From Actinomadura sp. NAK00032 (GTDB lineage: Bacteria > Actinomycetota > Actinomycetes > Streptosporangiales > Streptosporangiaceae), in the NCBI RefSeq assembly GCF_013364275.1, contig NZ_CP054932.1, positions 5,580,001 through 5,644,000 on the forward strand: 64,000 nucleotides of DNA. Reading direction: 5' to 3'. Shown in pieces: positions 9,310-18,195 of the stretch. The notes under the pieces were generated by a model that worked only from the letters and a program-made list of their open reading frames with translations, was not told where the DNA came from and did not search any database. Every line of letters begins with the position of its first letter. Position 1 is the stretch's first letter. The position numbers and the translations under genes were made by a program.

Positions 9310-9438
9310 ATGTCTCTTTTCGGCATTCCCGCAAGCGACGGTACTGTTGAGCCCGCACGCAGGCGTCCGTATCTGCGTGCGGGCTCACATCAATCCGACC
9401 GTTCAGCTACAGACTATGCACCAACCGGAATGCGGTAG
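9310..9438 (+). CDS. Possible 42-residue small ORF containing a perfect hairpin
   Basis: ATG 9310 follows AAGGAGA by about 9 bases, a better ribosome-binding site than most of its neighbours have. It reads MSLFGIPASDGTVEPARRR and stops at 9438. The middle of the frame is occupied by a perfect 15-bp inverted repeat (9348-9387), so it may be a truncated gene start or a leader. No family is recognised. It could easily be non-coding. Confidence 0.25.
   Translation: MSLFGIPASDGTVEPARRRPYLRAGSHQSDRSATDYAPTGMR
9348..9387. repeat. Perfect 15-bp inverted repeat (hairpin)
   Basis: TGAGCCCGCACGCAG at 9348-9362 and its exact complement at 9373-9387 enclose a 10-base loop. There is no T-run, so it is not a classical intrinsic terminator. 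It could be a transcript hairpin, a transposon-derived site or a recombination site. Confidence 0.8.
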
Positions 9439-9622
9439 GGCGCACCGAGCGGTGAATGGGCGGGCCATGTGCTGTCGGGGCGTGTCGCCCCACCGACACG
9501 AACACCCATGACTGTCACACGTTCGGTGGCCGTCCATGCTTGCTCGTTTTCTGCCGGCGGTTCCGAACCGGACTGGCGCGGAGCGGGATGTGCCAGCACG
9601 GAAATGGCGCCGAATGTGGACA

Positions 9623-9719
9623 GAGCGGTATAGCCTGACACTGAGAGCACGGATCTGATACGAGAGGCTCCGGACTTTTAATCCGTAGATTGCGGGTTCG
9701 AGCCCCACGCGACCCGCCA
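9623..9719 (+). pseudogene. tRNA-Lys(UUU)-like remnant
   Basis: The 3' half is clear. The anticodon loop is CTTTTAA (anticodon TTT, 9777-minus-100, i.e. 9677-9679) on a 4-bp stem. The T arm GCGGGTTCGAGC with one mismatch follows at 9692-9708, then the acceptor strand GCGACCC, discriminator G and encoded CCA at 9717-9719. The 5' half is degraded: a D-arm-like stretch (9631-9648) is separated from the anticodon arm by ~19 extra bases, and no GGGTCGC acceptor partner is present. Such 3' tRNA pieces are typical attachment-site scars of tRNA-integrating elements. Confidence 0.6.
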
Positions 9720-10560
9720 CCCCCGACCAGGGCAAACGCGAGACTGCCAGGCTTGCCCACCGCCCGACTTGTCCCAGTTTGTCCGCGTGGCGGCTCGGCG
9801 GCTCGGCGGCTCGATCCGGGCCCGCGCCCACCCAAGCCGGTCATGTCGCCCACAGCTCCAGCGGTCAGAGCCACCAGAGCAGTCGGCAACGCGCTTCCGC
9901 GGGCGTGCATCCGCAGGCTCGCGACCTCGCCCGCGCGGCATCGTTGAGCTTGCTGACGGTCCGATCGACGCCGACCGCGTCGCTGTCCTCGGCGGGCGGC
10001 AGCGGTGTCGGCGGTCCGCGGCCTTGCGTGCTCCGCAGGTGGCCAGCGCGCTCAAGTCGGCGGTGAAGGGAGCGCTTGCTACGCGGCCGCCGACCGGCGC
10101 CTGCCACTTTCAGCAGCCGGCCCTGCGCCCCGCTGGAGCCTTCCCTCGGCGGGGCTTGGGATCACAAGGCATCATCGGGAGTTCACTTGCGGTCACATGT
10201 CCGGTTTTCCCTTGCCGGTAACTCCCGGATGGAACCGGAGTCCTTGGGCGTTCCTCTGAGCCTCGCACCACGCCGTCGGCATCGCACGCCAGCGGCGGGG
10301 ACGGGTCATGCGGACACGTGCCCGTGACTGCGCGACTATGCCCCCACGAGGCACCGGCGGGCCGGCTCCCCCTTGGGCAGTGCGTAGATCCAGCGGCAGA
10401 TCGCCTCGTGAGCCACCCTCACCTACTGGTCACCGGGGATGGTCTCGGCGACCTTCCGGCCACCTGCAGGGGTGACCAGCCATGCTTGGGCAGCTCCATG
10501 ACGGCCGGTGGTCCTGGATGCGCTATACCGTGGACCAGAAGCTGGCGTTCGTGTGCGCGC
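9720..10560. other. Gene-poor accessory sequence
   Basis: About 840 bases with several overlapping short frames on both strands. None has convincing composition, a ribosome-binding site or recognisable motifs. It probably consists of decayed mobile DNA. No IS end could be paired. Confidence 0.45.
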
Positions 10561-11463
10561 TCATGAGGCGGCCCTACCCGCGGTCAGTGGGAACTGGGCG
10601 CCGGTGAGTCGTTCGGAGACCTCCCAGAGTCGTGCGGCGGTCTCAGAGTCATTCGCCAGGGCGCCGGGTTCGGCGAGTCCGGCCGGGCCCCGCACACCGC
10701 CAAAGCGGCTCGGGCCGGTGAAGCTGCCAGCGGGGACATCGCCGGTCGCTGCCAGCAGGGTTGGGAGCGCGCCTCCTTGCGGCCCGTGCGCGAGGATCGG
10801 TGTGCTGATCGCCATGAGGGCGTCGAAGAGCCGGTTGCCGCTGGCGATCCGGAACCCGGTCGATGCCCATCCGGGGTGCGCGGCGGTGGCGATCACCGGT
10901 GAACCGACGCTGGTGAGCCGACGCTGCAGTTCGGCCGTGAACAGTAGGTTGGCCAGCTTGGACTGGCCGTAGGCGCCGAAGGGTCGGTAGGGGCGACGCT
11001 CCCACTGCAGGTCGTCGAAGTCGATCTGCGCCGAGCGGTGGGCGCTGGACGAGATCGTCACGACGCGGCCCGTGATGCGGTCCAGCAGGAGGTTCGTCAG
11101 CGCGAAGTGGCCGAGGTGGTTGACACCGAATTGGCTTTCGAAGCCGTCTCGCGTCTCCTGGCGGGTGGCCGTCATCGCGCCGGCGTTGTTCACCAGAACG
11201 TCGACCGGTTCGTGCACGCCTTCGGCGAAGTCGCGGATCGAGGCGATGGAGGCCAGGTCGAGGGTACGGACCTCGGCTGACCCTCCCATGTCGCGGGCCG
11301 CCAGGCGACCCTTTTCGTGGTCGCGGACGGCGAGGATCACGCGTGCGCCCCTGTTGGCGAGCGCTGCGGCCGCGGCCTGTCCGATGCCGCTGGCGGCGCC
11401 GGTGACCACGATGGTCCGGCCGGTCTGGTCGGGGATCTGTGCGGGAGATGAGAGAGTGGGCAT
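10561..11463 (-). CDS. Short-chain dehydrogenase/reductase
   Basis: A 300-residue classical-type SDR of the retinol-dehydrogenase/WW-oxidoreductase-like group, an NAD(P)-dependent oxidoreductase of unknown substrate. Near the N-terminus is the nucleotide motif TGAASGIG, then the structural NNAG, the catalytic Ser in TISSSAH and the catalytic YGQSK (YxxxK). ATG 11463 (MPTLSSPAQ) is chosen; longer readings run antisense through the TetR gene. It is divergent from that TetR gene with a 60-base shared control region, so the regulator probably controls it. Confidence 0.9.
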   Translation of the reverse strand: MPTLSSPAQIPDQTGRTIVVTGAASGIGQAAAAALANRGARVILAVRDHEKGRLAARDMGGSAEVRTLDLASIASIRDFAEGVHEPVDVLVNNAGAMTATRQETRDGFESQFGVNHLGHFALTNLLLDRITGRVVTISSSAHRSAQIDFDDLQWERRPYRPFGAYGQSKLANLLFTAELQRRLTSVGSPVIATAAHPGWASTGFRIASGNRLFDALMAISTPILAHGPQGGALPTLLAATGDVPAGSFTGPSRFGGVRGPAGLAEPGALANDSETAARLWEVSERLTGAQFPLTAGRAAS

Positions 11464-11481
11464 GGCGCCAATGTATCCACT

Positions 11482-11516
11482 GACTACTATGTTGTCAATG
11501 GAAACTTTTTGTAGTC
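11482..11516. promoter_or_regulatory. Inverted repeat between SDR and TetR genes
   Basis: GACTAC at 11482-11487 and GTAGTC at 11511-11516 form 6-bp arms around a 23-base A/T-richer spacer in the divergent promoter region. It is a plausible operator for the adjacent TetR-family protein. The second arm ends 8 bases before the regulator start. Confidence 0.45.
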
Positions 11517-11523
11517 TGACGCC

Positions 11524-12129
11524 ATGACCTCGCCTCGTCCGTATCATCACGGCAACCTGCGTCAGGCGGTGCTGGATCGCGCTGCGGTGAAGCTCCGCGA
11601 GAAGGGGGCGGCAGAGCTTTCCCTTCGGGAGCTCACCGGCGAGATCGGAGTGAGTCATGCCGCCCCGCGCCGGTACTTCCCGGATCGCCAGGCGCTGCTC
11701 GATGCGCTCGCGGCCGAGGGGTTCGCACGGCTGGGTGCGCGACTTCGAGAGGCTGCCTCTGCTGCGGACGCCCCTGCGGGGCAGATCCGTTCGATCGCGA
11801 ATGCCTACATCGGCTTCACCGCCGCTGAGCCTAATCTGGTCGAGTTGATGTTCTCGCACAAGCACGGTGCGGCAGGGGTGGCCATCGCTCACAGCGCTGT
11901 CGAGGCCTTCGCGCCCATCCTCGAGGTGTTCCAGCATGCCCAGGCCGAGGACGGCTCCGGCGCAGAGCGGGCGAGTGTGATCTTCCTCGCCACGTTCCAG
12001 GGCTTGGCGGGCTTGATCAGCTGCGGCGTCGTTCGCCCGGACCAGGTCAAGGACCTCATCGCCGATGCCGTCGCCCGGTTCACCGGCCCGCACGCTGAAC
12101 GTTCGGACGAAAGCGAGCGGTCCGCCTGA
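11524..12129 (+). CDS. TetR/AcrR family transcriptional regulator
   Basis: A 201-residue repressor. The N-terminal DNA-binding domain is HHGNLRQAVLDRAAVKLREK ... LSLRELTGEIGVSHAAPRRYFPDRQALLDALA, a typical TetR helix-turn-helix in the first ~60 residues. The ligand-binding half resembles the WHG-type C-terminal domain (AYIGFTAAEPNLVELMFSH). It is divergent from the SDR gene and probably controls both genes through the inverted repeat in the 60-base gap. The inducer is unknown. Confidence 0.88.
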   Translation: MTSPRPYHHGNLRQAVLDRAAVKLREKGAAELSLRELTGEIGVSHAAPRRYFPDRQALLDALAAEGFARLGARLREAASAADAPAGQIRSIANAYIGFTAAEPNLVELMFSHKHGAAGVAIAHSAVEAFAPILEVFQHAQAEDGSGAERASVIFLATFQGLAGLISCGVVRPDQVKDLIADAVARFTGPHAERSDESERSA

Positions 12130-12313
12130 CGGCCACGAGCCGCAGCGCTGACGGAGGGGGCTGAGCCGAGAAGCCGGGGCGGGTCAGGATCAGCATGCCG
12201 ACTCGCGCGCCATGGTGCGCCGCACCCACGCCGCGAACAGGAGCACTTGGGTAAGCGGTGTTCCGTTCACTATGACGGACGACCGCACGGGCTGGAACTC
12301 GGGCTCCGCTTAG

Positions 12314-12949
12314 TCCCAGGATGAGATGACCGCCCTGGTCGCCGCGGCGGCCGACCGCGGCGTCCCGGCCACACAGCACCGCTACGGCGACGAGGGCACC
12401 AAGCGGGCCGTCCGGGCGGGCGTCCGCAGCATCGAGCACGCCAACCTCGCCTCGTCCGAGACGGTGAAGATGATCGAGGACGCGGGCATCTTCGTGGCGC
12501 CGCCCCAGTAAACGATCATTGATGACGCCCGGAACGCCTACAACCAGAGACACTGGACGGGCGAACCTGCCTTCAAGCCCCGCACGTTCCAGACGTGCCA
12601 GCAGGCGCTGCTCAACAGCGTCGAGAATCTCGCCGGCAGCGATATCAAGGTCGCCTTCGGCACCGACGCCGGCATGTTCCCCCACGGCGACAACTGGCGG
12701 GAGTTCCCGATGATGGTCTCCAACGGCATCACCCCCGCCCGCGCGCTGGAGGCGGTCACCACCGTCGCCGTCGACCTGCTGGGCCTGGACGACCTCGGTG
12801 TCGTCGCCGAAGGCAAGACCGCCGACATCATCGCCATGCCCGGCGCCCCCTTCACCGACATCCAGGTCACCGGGCGGGTCGACTTCGTCATGAAGGAAGG
12901 CCAGGTCCACAAGCGTCCCGAACACGCAGCGGCCGACTCCGAGGGCTGA
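12314..12949 (+). pseudogene. Amidohydrolase (imidazolonepropionase-like) 3' remnant
   Basis: One frame carries the C-terminal part of a metal-dependent amidohydrolase: SQDEMTALVAAAADRGVPAT, GVRSIEHANLASSE, AFGTDAGMFPHGDNWREF (catalytic Asp region) and GLDDLGVVAEGKTADIIAM. The frame is interrupted by a TAA at 12509-12511, where reading continues at once in the same frame. It is closed upstream by a TAG at 12311-12313, and the N-terminal half is missing. It is therefore a decayed gene rather than two small genes. Confidence 0.8.
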
Positions 12950-13059
12950 GGGAGGAAGGCCGCGCGGTGTGGCGGTGGCGTCAGGAAGCGGATGGCCCGG
13001 TGGTGTCGTCCTGTGCCATCGGTACGGGCCTACGCGTGGGCGTGGGCGCCACGTCACCG

Positions 13060-14062
13060 GAGGCCCAGCGGAACCCCACCGCGCGGTGCCGTCCGGAGGC
13101 CCTGGTGACCGGGCACATCCCGGCGAGCGCGGCCACCGAGTCGGGCCCGGCATAGGCGGCTCGGCAATCACCCCCACTCGGCCAGGATCTGAGCGGCGTT
13201 GATCCGCCCAGATCGAGGCAGCGAGGTGAAGATCTCGCCGTCGGGGTGCTCGACCAGGCGGGCAGCGACGGACTTGTCGAGGTCCTTCAAGGCAGCGTTG
13301 ACGGCCTTGAGTACCGAGACCAGCGCGAGCACCGCGTCGCGCAGCGCCGGCGTCAACGTCTCGTCCACCGTCCCCGCCGGTGCGGTTCGCAGCCGCACCA
13401 CCAGCTCGGCGGGCGACCGACGACCGGAGTAGGAGTGCTTGGCGCAAAACGCGGCCATACGTGCTTCCCCCAGGCGGGCGGCCGAAGCCGCGGTGGGATA
13501 GCGGGTGAGGAACTCCAGGCTAATCGGGGACTCCAGGTCGGCGAACAGCGCTTTTGGCGCCAGGCCAGTGGGCCTCCAGCAGGGCCGACAACTGGTTGAT
13601 CGCCGTCACGCGCATCCCCACCACGTCTTCGCGGGTGCGCACCACGGTCCGCACCGCCTTGGTCTGGCTGGAGTAGGGCGTGACGACCTGCAGCCGATGT
13701 TGCCGCAGCCGCAGGTACTCGGCAATCACCGCGGCGCCCCCGGCGTCGGACTTGGCGCCCGAAAGCACCTCTCCCTCCCGCCAGGTCTTGATCGCGTTCG
13801 GGCTGACCGGCACGACCGCATGCCCGGCCTCCAACAGCAGGTCGACCAGGCGGCCGTTGGGCCGTTCGATCGCGACCGGCACCAGCTCGGGGTCACCGAA
13901 CTTGGCCAGCCGACGCACCAGCTGGGCGATGCCGTCCGCCGAGTGCCTAACGGTGAACTCCGACACGACCTTCCCGGCCTCGTTCATCACGCATACCGCG
14001 TGTTCGGCCGCCGCCCAATCGATCCTGACAAAGAACAACGCCTCACCCAGCGCGAGCGACAA
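13060..14062 (-). pseudogene. IS110-family transposase, frameshifted and 3'-truncated
   Basis: The N-terminal DEDD-type part reads from 14062 (TTG) through FFVRIDWAAAEHAV, PVAIERPNGRLVDLLLEAGH and VSPNAIKTWREGEVLSGAKSD. An extra A in a run of four at about 13551-13554 breaks the frame. With one A removed it continues KALFADLESPISLEFLTRYP into the Transposase_20 region. An extra G in a GGGGG run near 13171-13175 breaks it again. With one G removed it reads AEWGDCRAAYAGPDSVAALAG up to FRWAS, where similarity ends. The last ~90 residues are missing. Confidence 0.85.
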
Positions 14063-14405
14063 CCCGGCTCCCCTGGTGGAGGTGACATCGACGGCATCGA
14101 CTCGGCGACGAGGCCGGCTCCCGGGTGGTCACTAAGCGGGGCTATGCGGCGCATCTTCCTGTTGCCGATCCGCGGCCCCGGATAGGGCCGAGGGCGGCAG
14201 TGTGTATGTGGCCGTTATCCGGCGACCACTCCAGGCCGTCACCTCGGCCCCCGCCGAGTCTCTCCGCCAGACAGCAGAGGTGCCTGGCGACAGCCATGGT
14301 GCCCTGGTGACCACTCCGCTGGACGTGACCCGAGCATGGTGCACCTTCTGGCAGTACACGGCACAATGAAACCTGACTCGGCTCGTCGATCGCAGGAGAC
14401 AATGG
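14063..14405. other. Non-coding stretch between IS110 remnant and 643-residue gene
   Basis: About 340 bases. It should contain the promoter of the 643-residue gene. Apart from the ribosome-binding site AGGAG 8 bases before GTG 14406, nothing specific is recognised. Confidence 0.45.
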
Positions 14406-16337
14406 GTGGCACAAGCGGGTTCGAAATCCGGACTTCCGGATAACTTTCTATATGCGATAGCCAAAGCCGGAAGTCCTGATTCTCCGGCGGTCCGCATGGT
14501 GGTCGAGCGGGTTCGCGCCATGGACGCGAGCTTGCAACGCGACGACCTGCTGCTGGTCCTCCTATGCGAAACGCTCACCGAAGTGGCGCCCGAGTGGATG
14601 CTAAGGACGGCAACGGAAACCGACCTGGGGCGGGAGGTCGGGACTCATCGCTCTGATTCGATGAAGTTGGCTGCGGCGGCGCTCTCTCATCCATCCTGCA
14701 GCGATGCATTGCGCGAGGAATTCCTGGCCCGCTGCACCGCTCCTCAGCTTGCAACTCTCGGACGTGCGGACAGTACCGACGCGATGGTACAAGCCATCGT
14801 TACGGAAATCCAGAGGCGCGGACCGCACGGACAACCGATGACCCGGGAACTATCGGAGAAGCCAGGCACAGCTCAACTCATTCTGCGTGAGCCGGGACTG
14901 CACGATGACGTCTTTGCTGCGGCGGTCGCGCTCTTGCCCCGGCGTCCCGAAGTTGGCGAGGATACTGGGGGCGACGCCGAGTGGGAGGCGTTCGAGCAGG
15001 GTATGCAGGCGTGGCAGGAGATGTGGGGACGGTTGGTCACCGTCCATGTTCATCGACACCGCGAACTCGTTGACCGAACACGGGACACGCCGACCCAGTC
15101 CATCATTCGTAACCATCTCCTGGGAACCATTCCCTGGAACGTGGACCAGGCTCTTCTCGAGGAACTCGCCGCAGAAGATCTGGCGCGTTTCGAGCGCAGC
15201 GTGTTGATCACTCGGCTATGTCGGACCGCGCGGGACGGCGCGTCCGCCGAAGAAGCGCGTGCCCTGTTCGCCGACAAGCTTGGCGCTCTGACCGCAGATG
15301 ACCGGCATCATGTGGAGGAATACCTCACCGACACCGATTTTCTGCTGGAGTTCGGGTGCCGGTCCGCGGTTTCGTGGACGCGGCGTGCAGCGGACCACAC
15401 CTGGCGTTACCTGCTCAATCCCGCGGAGGCGACGAACCGCTATGGCGATCCGAGAACCTGGCGTGCATCGGAAGACTCACTAGCCGAGCTCGGTCGCCGC
15501 TTTGCCGCAGCAGCGGTACGGGCCTTGGAGCTCTGGGAGGCGCCGGACTCAAGGAGGTATCGAGAACGCGAGGACATCCGTTGGGTACATGCCATGCTGC
15601 TTCACCTCCCTCACCTCACGGACGAGGTGAGGGCCAAGGTGCGGCTCGTGCTCCAGGGTGGTCGGCAGGTTCCCGAAGACCGGTGGAGGGCGGGACGCAT
15701 CCTCGGGTGGAACGACGAGCGACGACTGTCCGAACTGCACGCGGCGATCGAGCGGATCATCGCGGACCCAACGGTGGCCAGCCGGGAAAAGGCACTGGGC
15801 GATCCTCGCCGAGTGAGCGCCCGGGACCTCGCGGCGACGACCGACGACGTCCTGCAGGACTATCTCAGTCGGCACACCGATGACGTGCTCGTAGAGAAGG
15901 CGTTGCTCTCCTTTGCTCACCGTCCACGCTCACAGCTTGCCTTTGCCGACGTGCTCCACCGGCACCCGGCACCACAGACCGCGATCTTGCAGATCACGAT
16001 GGATCTGCGGAGCCGGCTCGGTGGGGGCCCCAACCTTCGCGAGGCGTGGACCCGTACGGTCTTGGCCCTCCCCGACTGCTCCGACGAGTTGGTTCGTGCC
16101 CTGCCCGCGTGGACCGTCCTCTCGATCGGGGGAGGCAGCGGGTACTCGCCTCCTCTCGAGGCCGTCACCTCGGTCGTCATGACCGCACTAGGTGAGGACG
16201 AAGCGGCCTGGGCGCGGTTCGCCGCGAACCCGTCCTCTCATGCAGGACCGAATGCCTGGCTACAGCTCGGCGAGATCCTCGACGCATCACGATCCGGCAC
16301 ACCGTGGCCGAACCCTCGGGCGCCCAGGCGGCCCTGA
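14406..16337 (+). CDS. Orphan large helical protein, 643 residues
   Basis: Not assigned to a family. It reads as one intact frame from GTG 14406, with AGGAG 8 bases upstream. Composition is mostly alternating amphipathic helices rich in Leu/Ala/Glu/Arg (ALLEELAAEDLARFERSVLITRLCR, and later VLQDYLSRHTDDVLVEKALLSFAHRP). This suggests a HEAT- or TPR-like alpha solenoid. There are no membrane segments, signal peptide, Walker or nuclease motifs. Third-position G+C is lower than in the flanking chromosome. The IS110/IS3 nest lies directly downstream. A scaffold or sensor role would be guesswork. Confidence 0.7.
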   Translation: MAQAGSKSGLPDNFLYAIAKAGSPDSPAVRMVVERVRAMDASLQRDDLLLVLLCETLTEVAPEWMLRTATETDLGREVGTHRSDSMKLAAAALSHPSCSDALREEFLARCTAPQLATLGRADSTDAMVQAIVTEIQRRGPHGQPMTRELSEKPGTAQLILREPGLHDDVFAAAVALLPRRPEVGEDTGGDAEWEAFEQGMQAWQEMWGRLVTVHVHRHRELVDRTRDTPTQSIIRNHLLGTIPWNVDQALLEELAAEDLARFERSVLITRLCRTARDGASAEEARALFADKLGALTADDRHHVEEYLTDTDFLLEFGCRSAVSWTRRAADHTWRYLLNPAEATNRYGDPRTWRASEDSLAELGRRFAAAAVRALELWEAPDSRRYREREDIRWVHAMLLHLPHLTDEVRAKVRLVLQGGRQVPEDRWRAGRILGWNDERRLSELHAAIERIIADPTVASREKALGDPRRVSARDLAATTDDVLQDYLSRHTDDVLVEKALLSFAHRPRSQLAFADVLHRHPAPQTAILQITMDLRSRLGGGPNLREAWTRTVLALPDCSDELVRALPAWTVLSIGGGSGYSPPLEAVTSVVMTALGEDEAAWARFAANPSSHAGPNAWLQLGEILDASRSGTPWPNPRAPRRP

Positions 16338-16533
16338 GGACTGGACACCTCCACCTACGAAACGTGTCCGTGCAAGGTGAGGCATAGGGGTAGCGGACTC
16401 CGGCGCAAAACTCGACCAGTCGCAGGGACGGGCCGCCCACGACCAGATCGCCGCAGGATGATGGGCAGTTGCGATCTGCCTGGCCCGCCGCCGCGGTAGG
16501 TGTCAAGTCAAACGGGACAGGGGCCAGTGATCG

Positions 16534-17574
16534 TTAGGCGGCCTGTTTCTCCTGGTCAGAGCTGCTCGGGTCGGTGGGGTCTTCGTCGGGTCGGTTGATC
16601 TGCGCGACTGTGGGGATCTTGGGCAGCGTGGGCGGCTGGGTGAACCGTCGCGGGTTGGCCGCGCGGAACGCTGCGATCGTGGCGGCTCGGTTGTGCTGGA
16701 TCGCCTGTGCGGTGCCGATATGCATGGTGAACGGCGTGTGGAGCCCGATCCCGGCGTGGTAATGCCGGTGATTGTAGTAGTCGAAGAAATGGTGGCAGAA
16801 CGTCTCGGCCTCGTCGAGCGAGGTGAACCTGGCAGGGAACACCGGGCAGTACTTCAAGGTTTTGAACTGCGCCTCGCTGTAGGGGTTGTCGTTGCTCACC
16901 TTCGGGCGGGAGTGGGACTTGATGATGTCCAGGTCTGCCAGTAGTGCCGTCACCGGCTTGGAGGTCATCGAGGTCCCGTTGTCGGAATGGATGGTGCCGG
17001 GCACGATCCCGCCGTTGGCGGCGAACGAGTTCTGCATGAACTGCTCGGCCAGCTCACCTGACTCGCGCAGGTGGATCTCCCAGTGCACGACGTAGCGGGA
17101 GAAGATGTCGAGCATCACATACAGGTCATAGAACTGGCGTGGCCCCGGACCTGGCAGTTTCGTGATATCCCAACTCCATATCTGGTTGGGGGCGTGCGCG
17201 GCCAGATACGGTTTGGTGCGCGCCTGGTGCCGGGCGTGGGCGCGCCGCTCCCGGACCTGGTCACGCCTGCGTAGTTCCCGGTACATCGTCGACACCGACG
17301 CCAGGTACACCCCCTCGTCCAGCAGCGCAGCCCACACCTGTCGGGGTGCCTTGTCGGCGAACCGGTCGCTGTTGAGCATCTCGACCAGTTCGGCCCGTTC
17401 GCTCTCGCTCAGCGCGTTCGGCGGCGCCGGCCGCTCCGCCGGCTCACTGTTTCCCGGCGCCGGGTTCCGCCGTCGGTAGAAACTGCTGCGCGGCACACCC
17501 GACAATGCGCACGCGAAGCGAATCGGCAGATGCTCGACCAGCAGGGAAAGGGTTTCGTGGCGGCAGCGGGTCAC
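16534..17574 (-). CDS. IS3-family transposase OrfB (integrase core), copy 1
   Basis: A 346-residue DDE recombinase subunit. An N-terminal HTH_21-like region precedes the catalytic core: first Asp in IWSWDITKLPGPG, second Asp in TIHSDNGTSM, and Glu in NPYSEAQFKTLKY. It starts with a GTG whose GTGA overlaps the OrfA stop by 4 bases and lies in the -1 frame relative to OrfA. That is the usual IS3 arrangement for a frameshifted OrfAB fusion. The frame is intact, so the element may be active. Confidence 0.95.
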   Translation of the reverse strand: MTRCRHETLSLLVEHLPIRFACALSGVPRSSFYRRRNPAPGNSEPAERPAPPNALSESERAELVEMLNSDRFADKAPRQVWAALLDEGVYLASVSTMYRELRRRDQVRERRAHARHQARTKPYLAAHAPNQIWSWDITKLPGPGPRQFYDLYVMLDIFSRYVVHWEIHLRESGELAEQFMQNSFAANGGIVPGTIHSDNGTSMTSKPVTALLADLDIIKSHSRPKVSNDNPYSEAQFKTLKYCPVFPARFTSLDEAETFCHHFFDYYNHRHYHAGIGLHTPFTMHIGTAQAIQHNRAATIAAFRAANPRRFTQPPTLPKIPTVAQINRPDEDPTDPSSSDQEKQAA

Positions 17575-17996
17575 GAATTCTCGGTGTCCGCGCTCTCGGA
17601 CATTGTTTCCAAGAGCGCGATACCTTTTCCCATGATGTCCAGGGCGGCCTCGGTCTGCTTGAGTTTTCTGGCCATGGCGGCGTTCTGCCGCTCCAGCCGC
17701 GCCTTCTCCTTGCGCAACTGCTCCAACTCGGCCTGCTCCGGCGTCTTCTCCTTCTTGGCGGCCGGGCGGCTCGTTCCCGCAGCGGTCAGTTCACCGGCGT
17801 CGCGCTGCCGGCGCCACAGTTGAACGCTGGACTCATAAAGTCCCTCACGGCGCAGCAGTGCGCCCTTGTCGCCATGCTCGGCCGCGTCGTACTCCTCGAC
17901 CATCCGCAACTTGTAGGCGGCACTGAAGGTCCGCCGCTTGGGCCGGCCGGTCCGCGGCCCGTCACCGGAAGGAAGATCGTGGCTGGTCATCGTCAC
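17571..17996 (-). CDS. IS3-family transposase OrfA, copy 1
   Basis: A 141-residue protein with an N-terminal HTH domain (RRTFSAAYKLRMVEEYDAAE ... REGLYESSVQLWRRQRD) and a C-terminal leucine-rich coiled coil (ELEQLRKEKARLERQNAAMARKLKQTEAALD). It binds the element ends and supplies the N-terminus of the OrfAB fusion. A GTG at 17996 or the ATG two codons later is the start. Confidence 0.93.
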   Translation of the reverse strand: MTMTSHDLPSGDGPRTGRPKRRTFSAAYKLRMVEEYDAAEHGDKGALLRREGLYESSVQLWRRQRDAGELTAAGTSRPAAKKEKTPEQAELEQLRKEKARLERQNAAMARKLKQTEAALDIMGKGIALLETMSESADTENS

Positions 17997-18195
17997 TCTG
18001 CTCAGTACCCGTTCTCGCCCTGTCTACATCAGCTAGGGAACTTCATCCCCTCGTGTCCCATCTGAGCCTGACACAGAGGGCCGCAGCGACGTCATCTACG
18101 CCATGCTCCGCGACAAGCAGCCCTACCAACCCACCCGCAAACCCAACGCCCGAGCAGCTTGACGAATCCCATAGACATCCGATCTTCCTAATGTG

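Larger units (their letters stand above)
16495..18080 (-). mobile_element. IS3-family insertion sequence, copy 1 (1586 bp)
   Basis: Complete element, read on the minus strand, flanked by the 4-bp target duplication CCGC (16491-16494 and 18081-18084). The outer ends share related inverted repeats (GGTAGGTGTCAAGTC and CCCTCTGTGTCAGGCTC, both leading into GGGACA). It carries two overlapping transposase frames. Every overlapping reading frame translates identically to copy 2 at 21155-22740, so the two copies are identical or nearly so at nucleotide level. It interrupts an older IS110 transposase remnant. Confidence 0.93.
16420..18162 (+). pseudogene. IS110-type transposase C-terminal remnant, split by IS3-family copy 1
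   Basis: Joining 16462-16494 directly to 18085 (dropping the element and one CCGC) gives a continuous frame: WAVAICLARRRSDVIYAMLR, then DKQPYQP ... and a TGA at 18160-18162. This matches the usual ARRRxDVLWAMLRDxxPF ending of actinobacterial IS110 transposases. An in-frame TGA just before (16459-16461) shows that the remnant was already decaying. It serves as an older landmark that dates IS3-family copy 1 as a later insertion. Confidence 0.6.

Noticed and set aside
9865-10107. Possible resolvase-like minus-strand gene (VDRTVSKLNDAARARS)
   Set aside because: The phrase is short and no catalytic Ser/Arg motif of serine or tyrosine recombinases is seen; overlapping frames are equally open.
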